Shown here: positions 26,883-36,802 of the stretch, one piece after another
Layout of the letters: every line of letters begins with the position of its first letter
How positions within the stretch are numbered: the stretch's first letter is position 1
NCBI RefSeq assembly: GCF_900176475.1
Contig: NZ_FWXX01000007.1
Span: 1 to 64,000, forward strand
Reading direction: 5' to 3'
From: Tropicibacter naphthalenivorans
GTDB lineage: Bacteria > Pseudomonadota > Alphaproteobacteria > Rhodobacterales > Rhodobacteraceae
DNA: 64,000 nucleotides
The notes under the pieces: model-generated
The model's database searches: none
The model's input: only the letters and a program-made list of their open reading frames with translations
Told to the model about the DNA's origin: nothing
Made by a program: the position numbers and the translations under genes

Positions 26883-29800
26883 TTAGCCCAGGGCGTCGTT
26901 GCAGCGCTTGCAGGTGCCTGCGTGGCTGTGGGTGCCCACGTCCGGCAGGATCTTCCAGCAGCGTTGGCACTTGTCGCCCTCGGCCTTTTCGAACACCACG
27001 CCCACGCCTTCGATTTCCGGCATCCGGAAGGCGGTTTCCGGGATCGGGTCGGCGGTCAGGGACACGTCAGAGGTGATGCAGATGTCCTCGAACGTGGTGG
27101 ATTTCAGCGCCTCGAGCATGGCCGCATCGCGCACGTGCACCACCGGGGCCGCTTCGAGCGAGGCACCGATCACCTTGTCGGTGCGCTGCACTTCGAGCGC
27201 GGCAGTCACGGCGCGGCGGGCGCGGCGGACCTGACCCCATTTGGCGGCCAGCGGCTCGTCGAGCCAATCCTTGGGCGTCTGCGGGATGTCGGTCAGGTGC
27301 ACCGAGCTATCGTCACCCGGGAAACGCTCCAGCCAGACCTCTTCCATGGTGAACACAAGGATCGGGGCGAGCCAGGTGGTCAGGCGGTGGAAGAGGATAT
27401 CCATGACCGTGCGCGCAGCCCGGCGGCGCGGCGTGTCGCCATCGCAATACAGCGCGTCCTTGCGGATGTCGAAGTAAAATGCCGACAGGTCCAGCGTGCA
27501 GAAGTTGAACACCTGCTGGAAGACGCCCTGGAAGTCGTACTCGGAATAGCCCTTGGTGACCACGTGATCCAGTTCCGCAAGGCGGTGCAGGATGTAGCGT
27601 TCCAGTTCCGGCATATCCGCCGGTTCCACCCGCTGGCTGTCGTCATAATGCGAAACCGCGCCAAGCAGGTAACGCATGGTGTTGCGCAGGCGGCGATAGC
27701 TGTCGGCCACCCCCTTGAGGATTTCCGGCCCGATGCGCAGGTCGGTGGTGTAGTCGGACTGCGCCACCCACAGACGCAGGATGTCCGCGCCGTACTGCTT
27801 GCAGACCTCGTCCGGGGCCACGGTGTTGCCGAGCGACTTGGACATCTTCATGCCCTTTTCGTCCAGCGTAAAGCCGTGGGTCAGCACGCCTTTGTAAGGC
27901 GCGCGGCCCTTGGTGCCGCAGGCCTGAAGCAGGGACGAGTGGAACCACCCGCGGTGCTGGTCGGTGCCTTCGAGGTAGAGGTCAGCGATGCCGTCCGCCG
28001 CGCCGTCCTCGCGGTCGCGCAGCACAAAGGCGTGGGTCGAGCCACTGTCGAACCACACGTCGAGCACGTCGAACACCTGCTCATAGGCATCGGCGTCGAC
28101 CACGTTGCCCAGCACGCGTTCCTTGAAGCCGTCCTCGTACCAGACGTCCGCGCCCTTGGCCTCGAATTCCTCTTTGATGCGGGCGTTGACGCCTTCGTCG
28201 CGCAGCAGGAAGTCGGGGTCGGTGGGCAGAGCGCCCTTTTTGGTAAAGCAGGTCAGCGGCACACCCCAGGCGCGCTGGCGCGACAGAACCCAGTCCGGGC
28301 GCGCCTCGATCATCGAGTGCAGCCGGTTGCGCCCGGTCTGCGGCGTCCATTTGACCAGCTCGTCGATGGACCGCAGGGCGCGTTCGCGGATGGTGTCGCC
28401 GTAGGTGCCCATGCCATCGTCCAGCTTGCGATCCACCGAAGCGAACCACTGCGGCGTGTTGCGGAAGATAACGGGGGCTTTGGAGCGCCACGAATGCGGG
28501 TAAGAGTGCTTGATCTTGCCACGCGCCAGCAGCCCGCCGACCTCGATCAGCTTGGCCATCACGGCGGCGTTGGCGTCGCCTTCCCAGTCGCCTTTCTTGG
28601 GCTTGTTGCGCAGGATGCGTTTGCCGCCAAAGAAGGGCAGGTCCTCGCGGAAAGACCCGTCGTCCATCACGTTGTAGGTGATGACCTGTTCGAGCATCCC
28701 CTGATCGCGGTAAAGCTCGAATTCCTCCATGCCGTGCGAGGGGGCGCAGTGCACGAAACCGGTGCCTTCCTCGTCGGTCACGAAAGGCGCGGCGCGGAAA
28801 TCGCGCGGGTCGTCCCATTCGCCATTGCCGCCTTCGGCCCCGGCGAGCGGGTGGAGTAGCGTCTGAACCGAAAGCTCGTCGGCACTTACGCTATCGACAC
28901 GCACCCATTGCTCCTCAGAAAGTCTAGCTTTTGAAAAGGTTTGCTCTGCCAGTTTGTCAGCGAGGATGTACCGTTCGCCTTTCTTCAGCCAACATTCGTC
29001 CGGAGTGTCCAAGACCTCGTAGAGACCGTAATCAAAGTCCGCGCCATAAACGACTGCTTTGTTGGACGGGATAGTCCACGGGGTCGTCGTCCAGATCACG
29101 ACATATGCACCGGCCAGTTTGTTAACTGCAGCCTGAGCGGCCCGATCTTTTTGGCTATCGTTGACGTCGAAGGCTTCATCGCGCAGCGACAAGCTGTCAT
29201 CATAGCCCAGTACCTTGAACTTCACCCAGATGGTAAAGCTTTCCTTGTCGTGGTACTCGACCTCGGCCTCGGCCAGCGCGGTTTCCTCAACGGGGGACCA
29301 CATGACCGGCTTGGAACCCTGATACAGGGTGCCGTTCATCAGGAACTTCATGAATTCGTCAGCGATGACCGCTTCGGCGTGGTAGTTCATGGTCAGGTAG
29401 GGATCGGCCCAATTGCCGGTCACGCCCAGACGCTTGAATTCCTCGCGCTGCACGTCGATCCAGCCCTCGGCGAACTTGCGGCATTCCTGACGGAAGTCGA
29501 TGACCGGCACGTCGTCCTTGTTCTGGCCTTTCTCGCGGTACTTTTCCTCGATCTTCCATTCGATGGGCAGACCGTGGCAATCCCAGCCCGGCACATAGCG
29601 CGCATCGCGCCCCAGCATCTGCTGCGAGCGCACGATAAAGTCCTTGAGGACCTTGTTCAGCGCGTGGCCGATGTGCAGGTGACCGTTGGCGTAAGGAGGG
29701 CCGTCATGCAGGATAAAGGGCTCGCGCCCCTCTTTTTCGCGCAGGCGGTCGTAGACGCCGATCTTGGCCCAGCGGTCCAGCCAGCCGGGTTCGCGTTTCG

Positions 29801-29891
29801 GCAGGCCCGCGCGCATGGGAAAGTCGGTTTTGGGCAGGCAAAGGGTGTCTTTGTAGTCGGGTTTGGTCGTGTCAGGCGTATCGGCGCACAT
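26883..29891 (-). CDS. ileS: IleS, isoleucyl-tRNA synthetase
   Basis: A class I aminoacyl-tRNA synthetase of 1002 residues. The HIGH motif is at residues 73-76 within PPYANGHLHIGHALNK. The KMSKS motif is at 682-686. The editing CP1 domain lies between them. The C-terminal zinc site uses Cys975, Cys978, Cys994 and Cys997 (CQRCW...CKRC), marking the bacterial type with the C-terminal zinc domain. It charges tRNA-Ile in the cytosol. No T-box leader is seen upstream. Length and motif order are standard. Confidence 0.98.
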   Translation of the reverse strand: MCADTPDTTKPDYKDTLCLPKTDFPMRAGLPKREPGWLDRWAKIGVYDRLREKEGREPFILHDGPPYANGHLHIGHALNKVLKDFIVRSQQMLGRDARYVPGWDCHGLPIEWKIEEKYREKGQNKDDVPVIDFRQECRKFAEGWIDVQREEFKRLGVTGNWADPYLTMNYHAEAVIADEFMKFLMNGTLYQGSKPVMWSPVEETALAEAEVEYHDKESFTIWVKFKVLGYDDSLSLRDEAFDVNDSQKDRAAQAAVNKLAGAYVVIWTTTPWTIPSNKAVVYGADFDYGLYEVLDTPDECWLKKGERYILADKLAEQTFSKARLSEEQWVRVDSVSADELSVQTLLHPLAGAEGGNGEWDDPRDFRAAPFVTDEEGTGFVHCAPSHGMEEFELYRDQGMLEQVITYNVMDDGSFREDLPFFGGKRILRNKPKKGDWEGDANAAVMAKLIEVGGLLARGKIKHSYPHSWRSKAPVIFRNTPQWFASVDRKLDDGMGTYGDTIRERALRSIDELVKWTPQTGRNRLHSMIEARPDWVLSRQRAWGVPLTCFTKKGALPTDPDFLLRDEGVNARIKEEFEAKGADVWYEDGFKERVLGNVVDADAYEQVFDVLDVWFDSGSTHAFVLRDREDGAADGIADLYLEGTDQHRGWFHSSLLQACGTKGRAPYKGVLTHGFTLDEKGMKMSKSLGNTVAPDEVCKQYGADILRLWVAQSDYTTDLRIGPEILKGVADSYRRLRNTMRYLLGAVSHYDDSQRVEPADMPELERYILHRLAELDHVVTKGYSEYDFQGVFQQVFNFCTLDLSAFYFDIRKDALYCDGDTPRRRAARTVMDILFHRLTTWLAPILVFTMEEVWLERFPGDDSSVHLTDIPQTPKDWLDEPLAAKWGQVRRARRAVTAALEVQRTDKVIGASLEAAPVVHVRDAAMLEALKSTTFEDICITSDVSLTADPIPETAFRMPEIEGVGVVFEKAEGDKCQRCWKILPDVGTHSHAGTCKRCNDALG

Positions 29892-30131
29892 GGGATGTGT
29901 CCTTGAAGGTCTATCAATGTCAGGGATGAGGTGCGGCGCGGTGTTCCATACGCCTTGTCCCGGCGGCTCGTATCGTCAGAGCGCCGGGCATGTAATTCGA
30001 ATGATGATCGCGAAATGGCACATCATAGGGGCCTTATAGGCGCGCCAAAGCCTCGCGTCCAGAGGCGCGACATGCGGCCTGCTGGCGCTGTGGGGGCGGT
30101 GCGTGTTAGGGCTTGGGCAGGAGAACCCGCC

Positions 30132-30539
30132 ATGACCCAACTGCCCCCCCGTTTCGAGATTTCCCGCCAAGACATCGCCCGCGTGGTGGCGGTGTTTTAC
30201 GAGCGTATCCGCGGGCATCCGGGGCTGGGGCCGGTGTTCGCGGCGCATGTGGACGACTGGCCCTCGCACGAGGCCAAGGTCACCGATTTCTGGGCCAACG
30301 CGATCCTGCATGAGCGCAGCTATGACGGCAATCCGGTCGAGGTTCACCGCCGCGCGGGCAACGTGCGCCCCGGCATGTTCGACACCTGGCTGGCGCTGTT
30401 CGATCACGTGCTGGCGCGCGAGGTGACGCCTCAGCAGGCGCAGGCGTGGTCGGCCTTGGCCCATCGCATCGGGCGCACGGTCCGCGCGGGCGTCGTGGAC
30501 CAAGCCAAAGGCCCCGGCGGCGTGCCGATCCTGCGGTGA
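30132..30539 (+). CDS. Group III truncated hemoglobin
   Basis: A protein of 135 residues from ATG 30132. It has the compact 2-over-2 globin pattern of group III: an early FEISRQDIARVVAVFYERIRGHPGLGPVF, a VTDFWANAIL segment (E helix with Trp), and the proximal-His region RRAGNVRPGMFDTWLALFDHV. Such proteins bind heme and O2 or NO in microaerobic or nitrosative conditions. The FAD monooxygenase gene starts 8 bases after its stop, so the two are probably cotranscribed. That link is suggestive only. Confidence 0.9.
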   Translation: MTQLPPRFEISRQDIARVVAVFYERIRGHPGLGPVFAAHVDDWPSHEAKVTDFWANAILHERSYDGNPVEVHRRAGNVRPGMFDTWLALFDHVLAREVTPQQAQAWSALAHRIGRTVRAGVVDQAKGPGGVPILR

Positions 30540-30546
30540 CGGGCCG

Positions 30547-31713
30547 ATGAGCGTGTTGGACATTGCGATCGCAGGCGCCGGCATCGGCGGGCTGGCGGTG
30601 GCCACGGGGCTGGCGCGGGCCGGGCACCGTGTGCGGATTTTCGACCAGTTCGAAGCGCCTGCGCCGGTGGGCTCTGGCCTCGTGGTGCAGCCCGTCGGCC
30701 TAGAGGTCTTGCGCGCCTTGGCGGCCGAGGACAGCGCCCTTGCGCGCGGCAATCGCATCACCCGGATGCTGGGCCACGAGGTCGCCCGTGGCCGCCCCGT
30801 GCTGGACGTCAGCTATGACGCGCCGGGCGGGCGCTTTGGCCTTGCGATCCACCGCTCGGCCTTGTTTCAGGCGCTGTTCGACGCGGCCCTTGCGGCAGGT
30901 GTGCAGATCGAGGCCGGCCAGCGGGTGACCGGCTTTGACGGGCGTTTGCATGTGGGCGAGGCGTCTTATGGCCCCTTTGATCTGGTGATCGACGCCAGCG
31001 GGGCGGGGTCCGTGCTGTCGCCTTTGCGTTCGCGGCCCTTGGGCTATGGCGCGCTGTGGGCGACGGTGGACTGGCCCGAGACGGACCTGCCCCGCGATGA
31101 ACTGCGCCAAGCCTACCGCCGCGCCGACCGGATGCTGGGCGTGCTGCCCATCGGCGAAGTGGTCGGGCAAAGCGGGCGCAAGGCGGCGGTGTTTTACTCT
31201 CTGCCCAGCGATGGGATGGGGGCGTGGCAGGCCAAGGGCTTGGACGCGTGGCGGGACGAAGCGATGGCCCTGTGGCCTGCCTTTGCCCCCTTTGCGGCGC
31301 AGATCACGGACCCCGCTCAGATGCAGATGGCGCGCTACACCCATGGCACCCTGCGGCGGCCCTATGGCGATGGGATCGCCTATATCGGGGACGCGGCGCA
31401 CCGCGCCAGCCCGCAGCTGGGGCAGGGGGCGAATATGGCGCTGCTGGATGCCCATGCGCTGGTGCGGGCGCTGGAGCAGGCGCGCGGCGACGTGGCGCTG
31501 GCCCTGCGGTGGTACGCGCAGGCGCGGCGCTGGCACGTGCGCGCCTATCAGATCATGAGCGCGCTGTTCACCCCGCAATATCAATCGGATAGCCGGGTCT
31601 TGCCGAATTTGCGCGACCGTGTGCTGTTCCCCGCCTCGCGCATTCCCCCGGTGCCGAGCATCCTGACGCGGCTGGTCTGCGGCGATCTCTTGCCGCCCAG
31701 CGGGTCGCTTTAG
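30547..31713 (+). CDS. FAD-dependent aromatic monooxygenase-like protein (PHBH/UbiH superfamily)
   Basis: A 388-residue flavoprotein. The N-terminal dinucleotide motif is IAGAGIGGLAVATGLARAGH followed by an acidic residue (FDQ). A second FAD motif is YIGDAAHRASPQLGQGANMALLDA, the GD motif that binds the ribityl chain. The mid-section carries the weaker DG-type region (DLVIDASGAGSVL). Such enzymes hydroxylate aromatic or ring substrates with NAD(P)H and O2. The substrate is not evident. Its stop overlaps the convergent VIT1-like gene by 4 bases. Confidence 0.87.
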   Translation: MSVLDIAIAGAGIGGLAVATGLARAGHRVRIFDQFEAPAPVGSGLVVQPVGLEVLRALAAEDSALARGNRITRMLGHEVARGRPVLDVSYDAPGGRFGLAIHRSALFQALFDAALAAGVQIEAGQRVTGFDGRLHVGEASYGPFDLVIDASGAGSVLSPLRSRPLGYGALWATVDWPETDLPRDELRQAYRRADRMLGVLPIGEVVGQSGRKAAVFYSLPSDGMGAWQAKGLDAWRDEAMALWPAFAPFAAQITDPAQMQMARYTHGTLRRPYGDGIAYIGDAAHRASPQLGQGANMALLDAHALVRALEQARGDVALALRWYAQARRWHVRAYQIMSALFTPQYQSDSRVLPNLRDRVLFPASRIPPVPSILTRLVCGDLLPPSGSL

Positions 31714-32426
31714 ACGTTAAAGAGGGTGCCCGCCCAATAGGCGATGCCCGCCGCCGTGCCGCCGATGGCCAGCGTTTCCAAGCCCGACCGCCACCAAGGG
31801 CTGAGCGACCACAGGCTTTTGGCCGTGCCGATGGCAAAGAAGGTCGTCAGCGTCAGCACCGACGAGATCAGGAACGACTGCCCGAGGCTCAGCAGGAACG
31901 GGATCAAGGGCACGATCCCCGCCAGCAAGAACGCCGCAAAGGTCACCAGCGCGGCGCGCAAAGGGTGAGGGTCGACGCTGCCGATGCCGTATTCGCCTTC
32001 GAGCATGGTGTCGATCCACGTTGCGCGGTGGCTGGCGATCTGGTCGACGGCGCTGTCCAAGGTCTCGCCCGACAGCCCTTTTTGCGACAGGATGGCGCGC
32101 AACTCGCGGCGCTCGCCCTCGGGGTCCAGCCGGATGTGGCGCTCTTCGACGGCGCGCAGGCGGCGGGTGTCGTCCAGCTCGGCCTTGGTGGCCGAATAGT
32201 TCCCGGCGGCCATGGAGAAGCCGTCCGACAGCACGTTCGCCACGCCCAAAGCGACAATGATCATGGGCGGCAGCCCTGCGCCTGCGACCCCCGCCACGAT
32301 GGCAAAGGTGGTGACAGAGCCGTCAATCGCGCCATAGACAGCATCCCCCAGATTGCCGCGCCCGCGCGGGGCGGACAGGCGGGCGTCGATCTCGGCTTGG
32401 CTGTGGCCGTGTTCGGGCAGGTCCAT
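31710..32426 (-). CDS. VIT1/CCC1-family iron/manganese transporter
   Basis: A 238-residue membrane protein. The N-terminal hydrophobic segment carries the family signature NLGDAVYGAIDGSVTTFAIVAGVAGAGL. An EGERRELRAILSQKGL cytoplasmic loop follows, the metal-binding stalk region in plant VIT1. Three more membrane segments are at the C-terminus (about five in total). Family members move Fe2+ or Mn2+ out of the cytosol by proton antiport. Rhodobacteraceae also have MbfA-type relatives with a ferritin domain; no ferritin domain is present here. Confidence 0.87.
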   Translation of the reverse strand: MDLPEHGHSQAEIDARLSAPRGRGNLGDAVYGAIDGSVTTFAIVAGVAGAGLPPMIIVALGVANVLSDGFSMAAGNYSATKAELDDTRRLRAVEERHIRLDPEGERRELRAILSQKGLSGETLDSAVDQIASHRATWIDTMLEGEYGIGSVDPHPLRAALVTFAAFLLAGIVPLIPFLLSLGQSFLISSVLTLTTFFAIGTAKSLWSLSPWWRSGLETLAIGGTAAGIAYWAGTLFNV

Positions 32427-32471
32427 GAGGTGTCCTTTTGGGCGCAGCTTAGCGCGCTGGGCGGGCCGGGG

Positions 32472-35210
32472 TCACTGCGGCATAGCGCTTCGCCGCGCGC
32501 GGGTCTGCACCCACCGGTTGAGCCACGCCAGCCCCGCCAGCGACAGCCCCAGCAAGAGAAAGGAAAACACCCGCGTCAGCCCCGTCAGCCCCGAGATGTC
32601 GATCAGGAAGACCTTGGCCACCGCCAGCCCGATGACCACCACGCCAATGCGGCGCAGCCTGTCGGACTTGCGGGCCAGCGCCTGGTAAAACAGCAGCGCG
32701 CCGGTCAGCAGCAGGGCCACGGTGTAGGTATACAGCTCGGGCTGGGTAAAGCCGCGGCGGGCGACGACACCGTCCCCGCCGTTCCAGCCGTGGCGGATCA
32801 CCAACGCGGCCCAGTAGACCGCCATCGTCCCGCCCAGCAGCGCAAAGCCAATGCGCAGCCAGCGCCGCAGATGCCCCAGCCGCCACGCCGCCGCCAGCAG
32901 CACCAGCGCGGGCAGCAGAAAGGCGGGGGCGAGGGTGTTGACCAGCGGCGGGCCAAGCACGCGGTTGTTGGTGGCAAAGAATTCGTCCACCAGCAGCGGG
33001 TTCGCCAGCGTCACCAGCAGCGCCAGCAGCCCCAGCGCCATCAGGCCAAAGACCCCGGCAAGCCCCAGCCGCAGCCAGCGCATCGCCCCGCCCATGCGCA
33101 GCCGGTCCAGCTGCGCCAAGGCGACGCCCAGCCAGATCGCCAGATGCAGGCCAATCGCCCAGTGGGTCGTCTCGGCGCCCTTGACGCTCGCCCAAGACTC
33201 GATCGCGCGGAAACAGACCAGAGAGGCGGTCATGCCGCCCACCGACCAGGCGGCGCTTTCCAGGTAGGCGCGGGCGCGTGGGCGCTGCGCAGGCAGGATC
33301 ACCAGCCCCGCCAGCAGCGCCGCCAAACTGCCGCCATAGGCCAGCAGCACCTGCGGGATGGCCGCGTCCACCGCCCAGTCCAGCCCCGGATCGACCACCA
33401 AGCGGTAGCCCAGCCCGATCACCCCGGCGGCGATATACCACTCCATCAGCGGCAGGGCGAACCGCCGGTCCAGCGCGGCGGCTGCAAGGATCGTGGCGGC
33501 AATCGCCAGCGTCAGCGCGGTCTCGGTCAGCATGATCCCGAGGGCAAAGCTCACGCACCCCAGCGCCGACAAAGCCATGAGCGACACCCGCAGGCGATCC
33601 GCGCCATCGACGCGGGCAAAACGCTCGGCCGCAAAGGTCATCCCGGCGGCCAGCCCCAGCACATGCAAAGCCCAAGGATAGGTGCCGATGATCTCGGACG
33701 GCTGCCAGGCGATTTCCAGCGCGACACCCACCAGCGGCGCGATCAGGGCGGCGGCCCCGGCCCAAGCGGCGGCAAAGGGCGCGCCTTGCCGCGACCGGAT
33801 ATAGGCCGCGAGGCTTGGCAGCACGCCCGCCAGCAGCACCCAGGTCACCTGCCACAGCATCCGCGTTTCCGTCTCGCCTTCGCGGTTGGTCAGGGTCTCT
33901 GTGATGGTCCGGCGCAGATCAGCGGTCCAATCGGGGAGCGCAACGAGGGCCAGCAGCGCCAGAACAGGCAACACGGTCAGGTCCGACAGCCCCGGCGCGC
34001 GCCGCGACCACGCGATCATCAGCACCGCCATGCCGGAGGTGAGCGCCAGAGTGTTCCACCATACAAGGGTCGAAAAATGCGCGCCCAAGACCCAGATCAG
34101 CGCGGCGCTGAGCATCGCCCCCGCCGCCAGCCGCACCGGAAAGATCGGCCACTGGCGCGTTTTCACCGCTTGCAGCAAGGTGGGGCCAGCGTGGTCGGGC
34201 CACAGCGCGCGCGCCGGGATCAGCACGGCCGCGACAACCAGCGCCGCGGCATACAGCGCAAAGCTGATGGCAAAGCTGTCATCGGTGCCGCCAAGCGCCA
34301 AGAGCCAGCCCGCGCCGACGCCAAGCCCCAGCGCCAGCACCGACACCCACGCCCAGCGGCGCAGCGTGTCGATCCCAAGCCCAAGCGCCGTCAGCAGCGC
34401 GAAATAGGCGAACAGCATCTCTGGCGTGTCGCTGTCCCCGCCCACAAGGAACGGCGCGGCCATGCCTCCGATCAAGCCAATGGCCGCCAGCAAAGGCCCA
34501 TGCAGCCACCCCAGCAGCAAACCGCCAAAGGCGATCCCCGCCAGCGCGATCAGCGCCACCCCGGGCGCGATCAGGTCATAGAGGACACGGGCCGACACCA
34601 CGCCGCCCATCATCGACACCAGCCCCGCCCCGGCCAGAACCGCGGGCAAATAGGCGGTGGCGCTGGCCTCGCTGTCGCCGAACCGGCGGCGGATGACCTC
34701 GCCCCCGGCGATCAGCGCGCCGCCGAACAGAAGGGCCGAGACGACCCGCAGGGTCGGCGAGAGCACCCCCGCCTCGATGCCGTATTGCACAAGGAAAATC
34801 CCCGCCAGCGCGAGGGACACGGCGGCGATGGCGTAGAACCAGTTCTGAAACAGCCATTTGGCCAGCGCCGCCGCGCGGTCTGCGCGGAAAACGGTCGGGC
34901 CTTGGGGCGCGGGCTGAAGGTGCGGGCGCGGCGCTTGGGCCCACGGGGTCGACGAGGAGGGCTCGGGCGCGGCCCCGGCGATGGGCGCAGGCTTGGCGGG
35001 CGTGTCCGGAATCGGCTGTGGGTGAACCGGCGCGGCCTCAGCCCCAGCCTCACCCTTGGGCGCAGGCGCGCGCCCTTCGAGGATCGCCAGCCGCTCTTGC
35101 ACCCGCCGCAGCGTGCGCCGTGTGCTGACAGTCATCACGATCAAAACAATGATCGACACCGGGATCGCCAAGGCCACAAGCGCCAATAGCGTGATCAAGA
35201 ACTCTTCCAC
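32472..35210 (-). CDS. Very large DUF2339 polytopic membrane protein
   Basis: About 912 residues from a GTG at 35210 with AAGGGA 7 bases upstream; a longer frame to 35261 lacks a good site. One membrane segment at the N-terminus is followed by a charged helix (RRTLRRVQERLAILEG) and a proline-rich linker (residues ~50-100). More than twenty hydrophobic segments then fill the rest. This is the architecture of the DUF2339 family, widespread in bacteria and of unknown function. No catalytic motif stands out. No neighbour suggests a role. Confidence 0.82.
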   Translation of the reverse strand: MEEFLITLLALVALAIPVSIIVLIVMTVSTRRTLRRVQERLAILEGRAPAPKGEAGAEAAPVHPQPIPDTPAKPAPIAGAAPEPSSSTPWAQAPRPHLQPAPQGPTVFRADRAAALAKWLFQNWFYAIAAVSLALAGIFLVQYGIEAGVLSPTLRVVSALLFGGALIAGGEVIRRRFGDSEASATAYLPAVLAGAGLVSMMGGVVSARVLYDLIAPGVALIALAGIAFGGLLLGWLHGPLLAAIGLIGGMAAPFLVGGDSDTPEMLFAYFALLTALGLGIDTLRRWAWVSVLALGLGVGAGWLLALGGTDDSFAISFALYAAALVVAAVLIPARALWPDHAGPTLLQAVKTRQWPIFPVRLAAGAMLSAALIWVLGAHFSTLVWWNTLALTSGMAVLMIAWSRRAPGLSDLTVLPVLALLALVALPDWTADLRRTITETLTNREGETETRMLWQVTWVLLAGVLPSLAAYIRSRQGAPFAAAWAGAAALIAPLVGVALEIAWQPSEIIGTYPWALHVLGLAAGMTFAAERFARVDGADRLRVSLMALSALGCVSFALGIMLTETALTLAIAATILAAAALDRRFALPLMEWYIAAGVIGLGYRLVVDPGLDWAVDAAIPQVLLAYGGSLAALLAGLVILPAQRPRARAYLESAAWSVGGMTASLVCFRAIESWASVKGAETTHWAIGLHLAIWLGVALAQLDRLRMGGAMRWLRLGLAGVFGLMALGLLALLVTLANPLLVDEFFATNNRVLGPPLVNTLAPAFLLPALVLLAAAWRLGHLRRWLRIGFALLGGTMAVYWAALVIRHGWNGGDGVVARRGFTQPELYTYTVALLLTGALLFYQALARKSDRLRRIGVVVIGLAVAKVFLIDISGLTGLTRVFSFLLLGLSLAGLAWLNRWVQTRARRSAMPQ

Positions 35211-35324
35211 TCGGCCATCCCTTGCAATTTTTGGGCAAAGAGTAATCACCCTCGGGCGCAAGGGGAAGCGCGGAATTCCAGACCCTTAGCCAGACCCTTT
35301 GACCGGGGCGCTTAGACTGGGTGC

Positions 35325-36326
35325 TTAGTCCTTGGCCACCAGCCCCGCCAGCGCCGTGCGGATGATCGACCGGACCGAAGGCCGTTTCGACGCCACGAAA
35401 GGCAGCGGGCGGCAGACCTCGATCGCAGCGACGCCGACGCGGGCAGTGAGAGCGCCGTTCACCATGCCTTCGCCAAAGCGGCGCGAGAGCTTGCCAAGGA
35501 TGCCGCCGCCAAGGATCGGCTCCAGCATGTCGTCGCCCACGGCCACAGCACCGGTCGCCACCAGATGGCTCATGACCGCGCGGGTCAGCCGCAGACTGCC
35601 CAAGGTGCCGGACCGCCCGCCGTAAATCTCGGCAATGCGCCGGATCATCCGCAGGTTCGCCGTCATCGCCGCCACCACATCCGCCAGCGCCAAGGGCACC
35701 AGCGCCGTGACCGTGGCGACCTGCCGCGCGGCGGCCTCGACCTCGCGCCGCGCGGCAAGGTCCAAGGGGGCCAGCAGGCTGGTTTCGGCGTGGGCGATTA
35801 ACCCGCTTGCGTCAAAGATCTCGTCCTGCCGCTCGCGCAGCTTTTCGCGGCCCCAGCGGGTGTCCTCGCGCCCGGCATAGAGCGCGGCCAACTGCCCCGT
35901 CAGCTTGCGCGCTTGGCCCAGGTCGTCGTCCGCCAAAGCGCTGTCGGCCATGCGGTGCAGGCTGTCGATCTTGGCCAGCCGCGCGAAGGCGGCGATTTCC
36001 TTAACGGCGATCATCCCGCAGACCAGCACAAAGGCCGCGATAAGCGCGCTTACCGCCCAGCCCAAAATCGGGTTCGCGGCAATCAAACCGGTGGCAAAAT
36101 TCCATGCCGCCAGCGAGATCAACGTCCCCACCAGCGCCAGCAAAAGCCGCCAGAACCACCGCGCGAGCCGCGACGGGGGCCGCGCCGCCAAGGCCGCAAC
36201 GGTCGCCATGGCCTGCCCCTTGGGCAACTCGGGCGTGATCTCCGGCACCGGGGGCGCGTCGGAGGGCGAGGGCGCGCCGCTCTCGTCTTCGAGGTCGATC
36301 AGGACGGGGCCTTTGGGATTGGTCAT
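35325..36326 (-). CDS. YcjF-like DUF697 membrane protein
   Basis: A protein of 333 residues. An acidic N-terminus precedes two membrane segments at about residues 57-77 and 87-112 (FWRLLLALVGTLISLAAWNF; GWAVSALIAAFVLVCGMIAV). A soluble helical part and the DUF697 region (AAMTANLRMIRRIAEIYGGRSG...) follow, as in E. coli YcjF. Its start overlaps the stop of the GNAT gene by 4 bases. Together with the upstream YcjX GTPase it forms a conserved pair found with stress or envelope genes. The mechanism is unknown. Confidence 0.87.
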   Translation of the reverse strand: MTNPKGPVLIDLEDESGAPSPSDAPPVPEITPELPKGQAMATVAALAARPPSRLARWFWRLLLALVGTLISLAAWNFATGLIAANPILGWAVSALIAAFVLVCGMIAVKEIAAFARLAKIDSLHRMADSALADDDLGQARKLTGQLAALYAGREDTRWGREKLRERQDEIFDASGLIAHAETSLLAPLDLAARREVEAAARQVATVTALVPLALADVVAAMTANLRMIRRIAEIYGGRSGTLGSLRLTRAVMSHLVATGAVAVGDDMLEPILGGGILGKLSRRFGEGMVNGALTARVGVAAIEVCRPLPFVASKRPSVRSIIRTALAGLVAKD

Positions 36327-36802
36327 GCTTGGTCCTTTGCGGGGGGCTGCGGCGGCGCTTTGGGGCGCGTCCAGCGATAATGAATGTCCGACAGGCCTTC
36401 GTCGTTGGTCTTGCCGATGCCCCGTTCGATTTCGACAAATCCTTCGCGTTCATAGAACTTGCGCGCGCGGCGGTTGGACTGGAACGCCCAAAGGTCGAGC
36501 GTCTCGTGCAACTCTTTGGCATGGTTCAACAAAACCACTCCAAGTCCTGCGCCCTGCGCATCGTCCCGCAGGAACAACCCGTGGATATAGCCGTCTTCCA
36601 GCGCGATAAATCCGCTGACGATGTCACCCCGCACCAGCACCGTCACCCAGCCCCGGTCGATCATTTCCCCGGCGTGGGCGATGTCCTGCGCGCCGGTATA
36701 CAGGCGCGGTTTCCAGCGATGCGCGCGCACCGTTTGCGTCATCATATCGCCGATCTTGCCCGCATCGGTGCTGCGCGCGGGCCGCAGCCAAACGTCGCTC
36801 AT
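36323..36802 (-). CDS. GNAT-family N-acetyltransferase
   Basis: A protein of 159 residues. The acetyl-CoA pyrophosphate loop is LFLRDDAQGAGLGVVLLNHAKE (Q-x-x-G-x-G/A pattern). The late strand-helix LDLWAFQSNRRARKFYEREGFVEIERG is typical of the RimI-like GNAT fold. The substrate is not known. It is sandwiched between the ycjX-like and ycjF-like genes with 4-base overlaps at both ends, so it is translationally coupled to both. Confidence 0.9.
   Translation of the reverse strand: MSDVWLRPARSTDAGKIGDMMTQTVRAHRWKPRLYTGAQDIAHAGEMIDRGWVTVLVRGDIVSGFIALEDGYIHGLFLRDDAQGAGLGVVLLNHAKELHETLDLWAFQSNRRARKFYEREGFVEIERGIGKTNDEGLSDIHYRWTRPKAPPQPPAKDQA

Noticed and set aside
29892-30131. T-box or other leader RNA before ileS
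   Set aside because: No T-box motif or anticodon-specifier loop is seen. T-boxes are not expected in this group.
31965-35189. 1074-codon plus-strand frame opposite the DUF2339 gene
   Set aside because: Composition is Gln/Arg/Pro-rich shadow of a high-GC membrane gene; the minus frame has clear membrane segments and a ribosome site.
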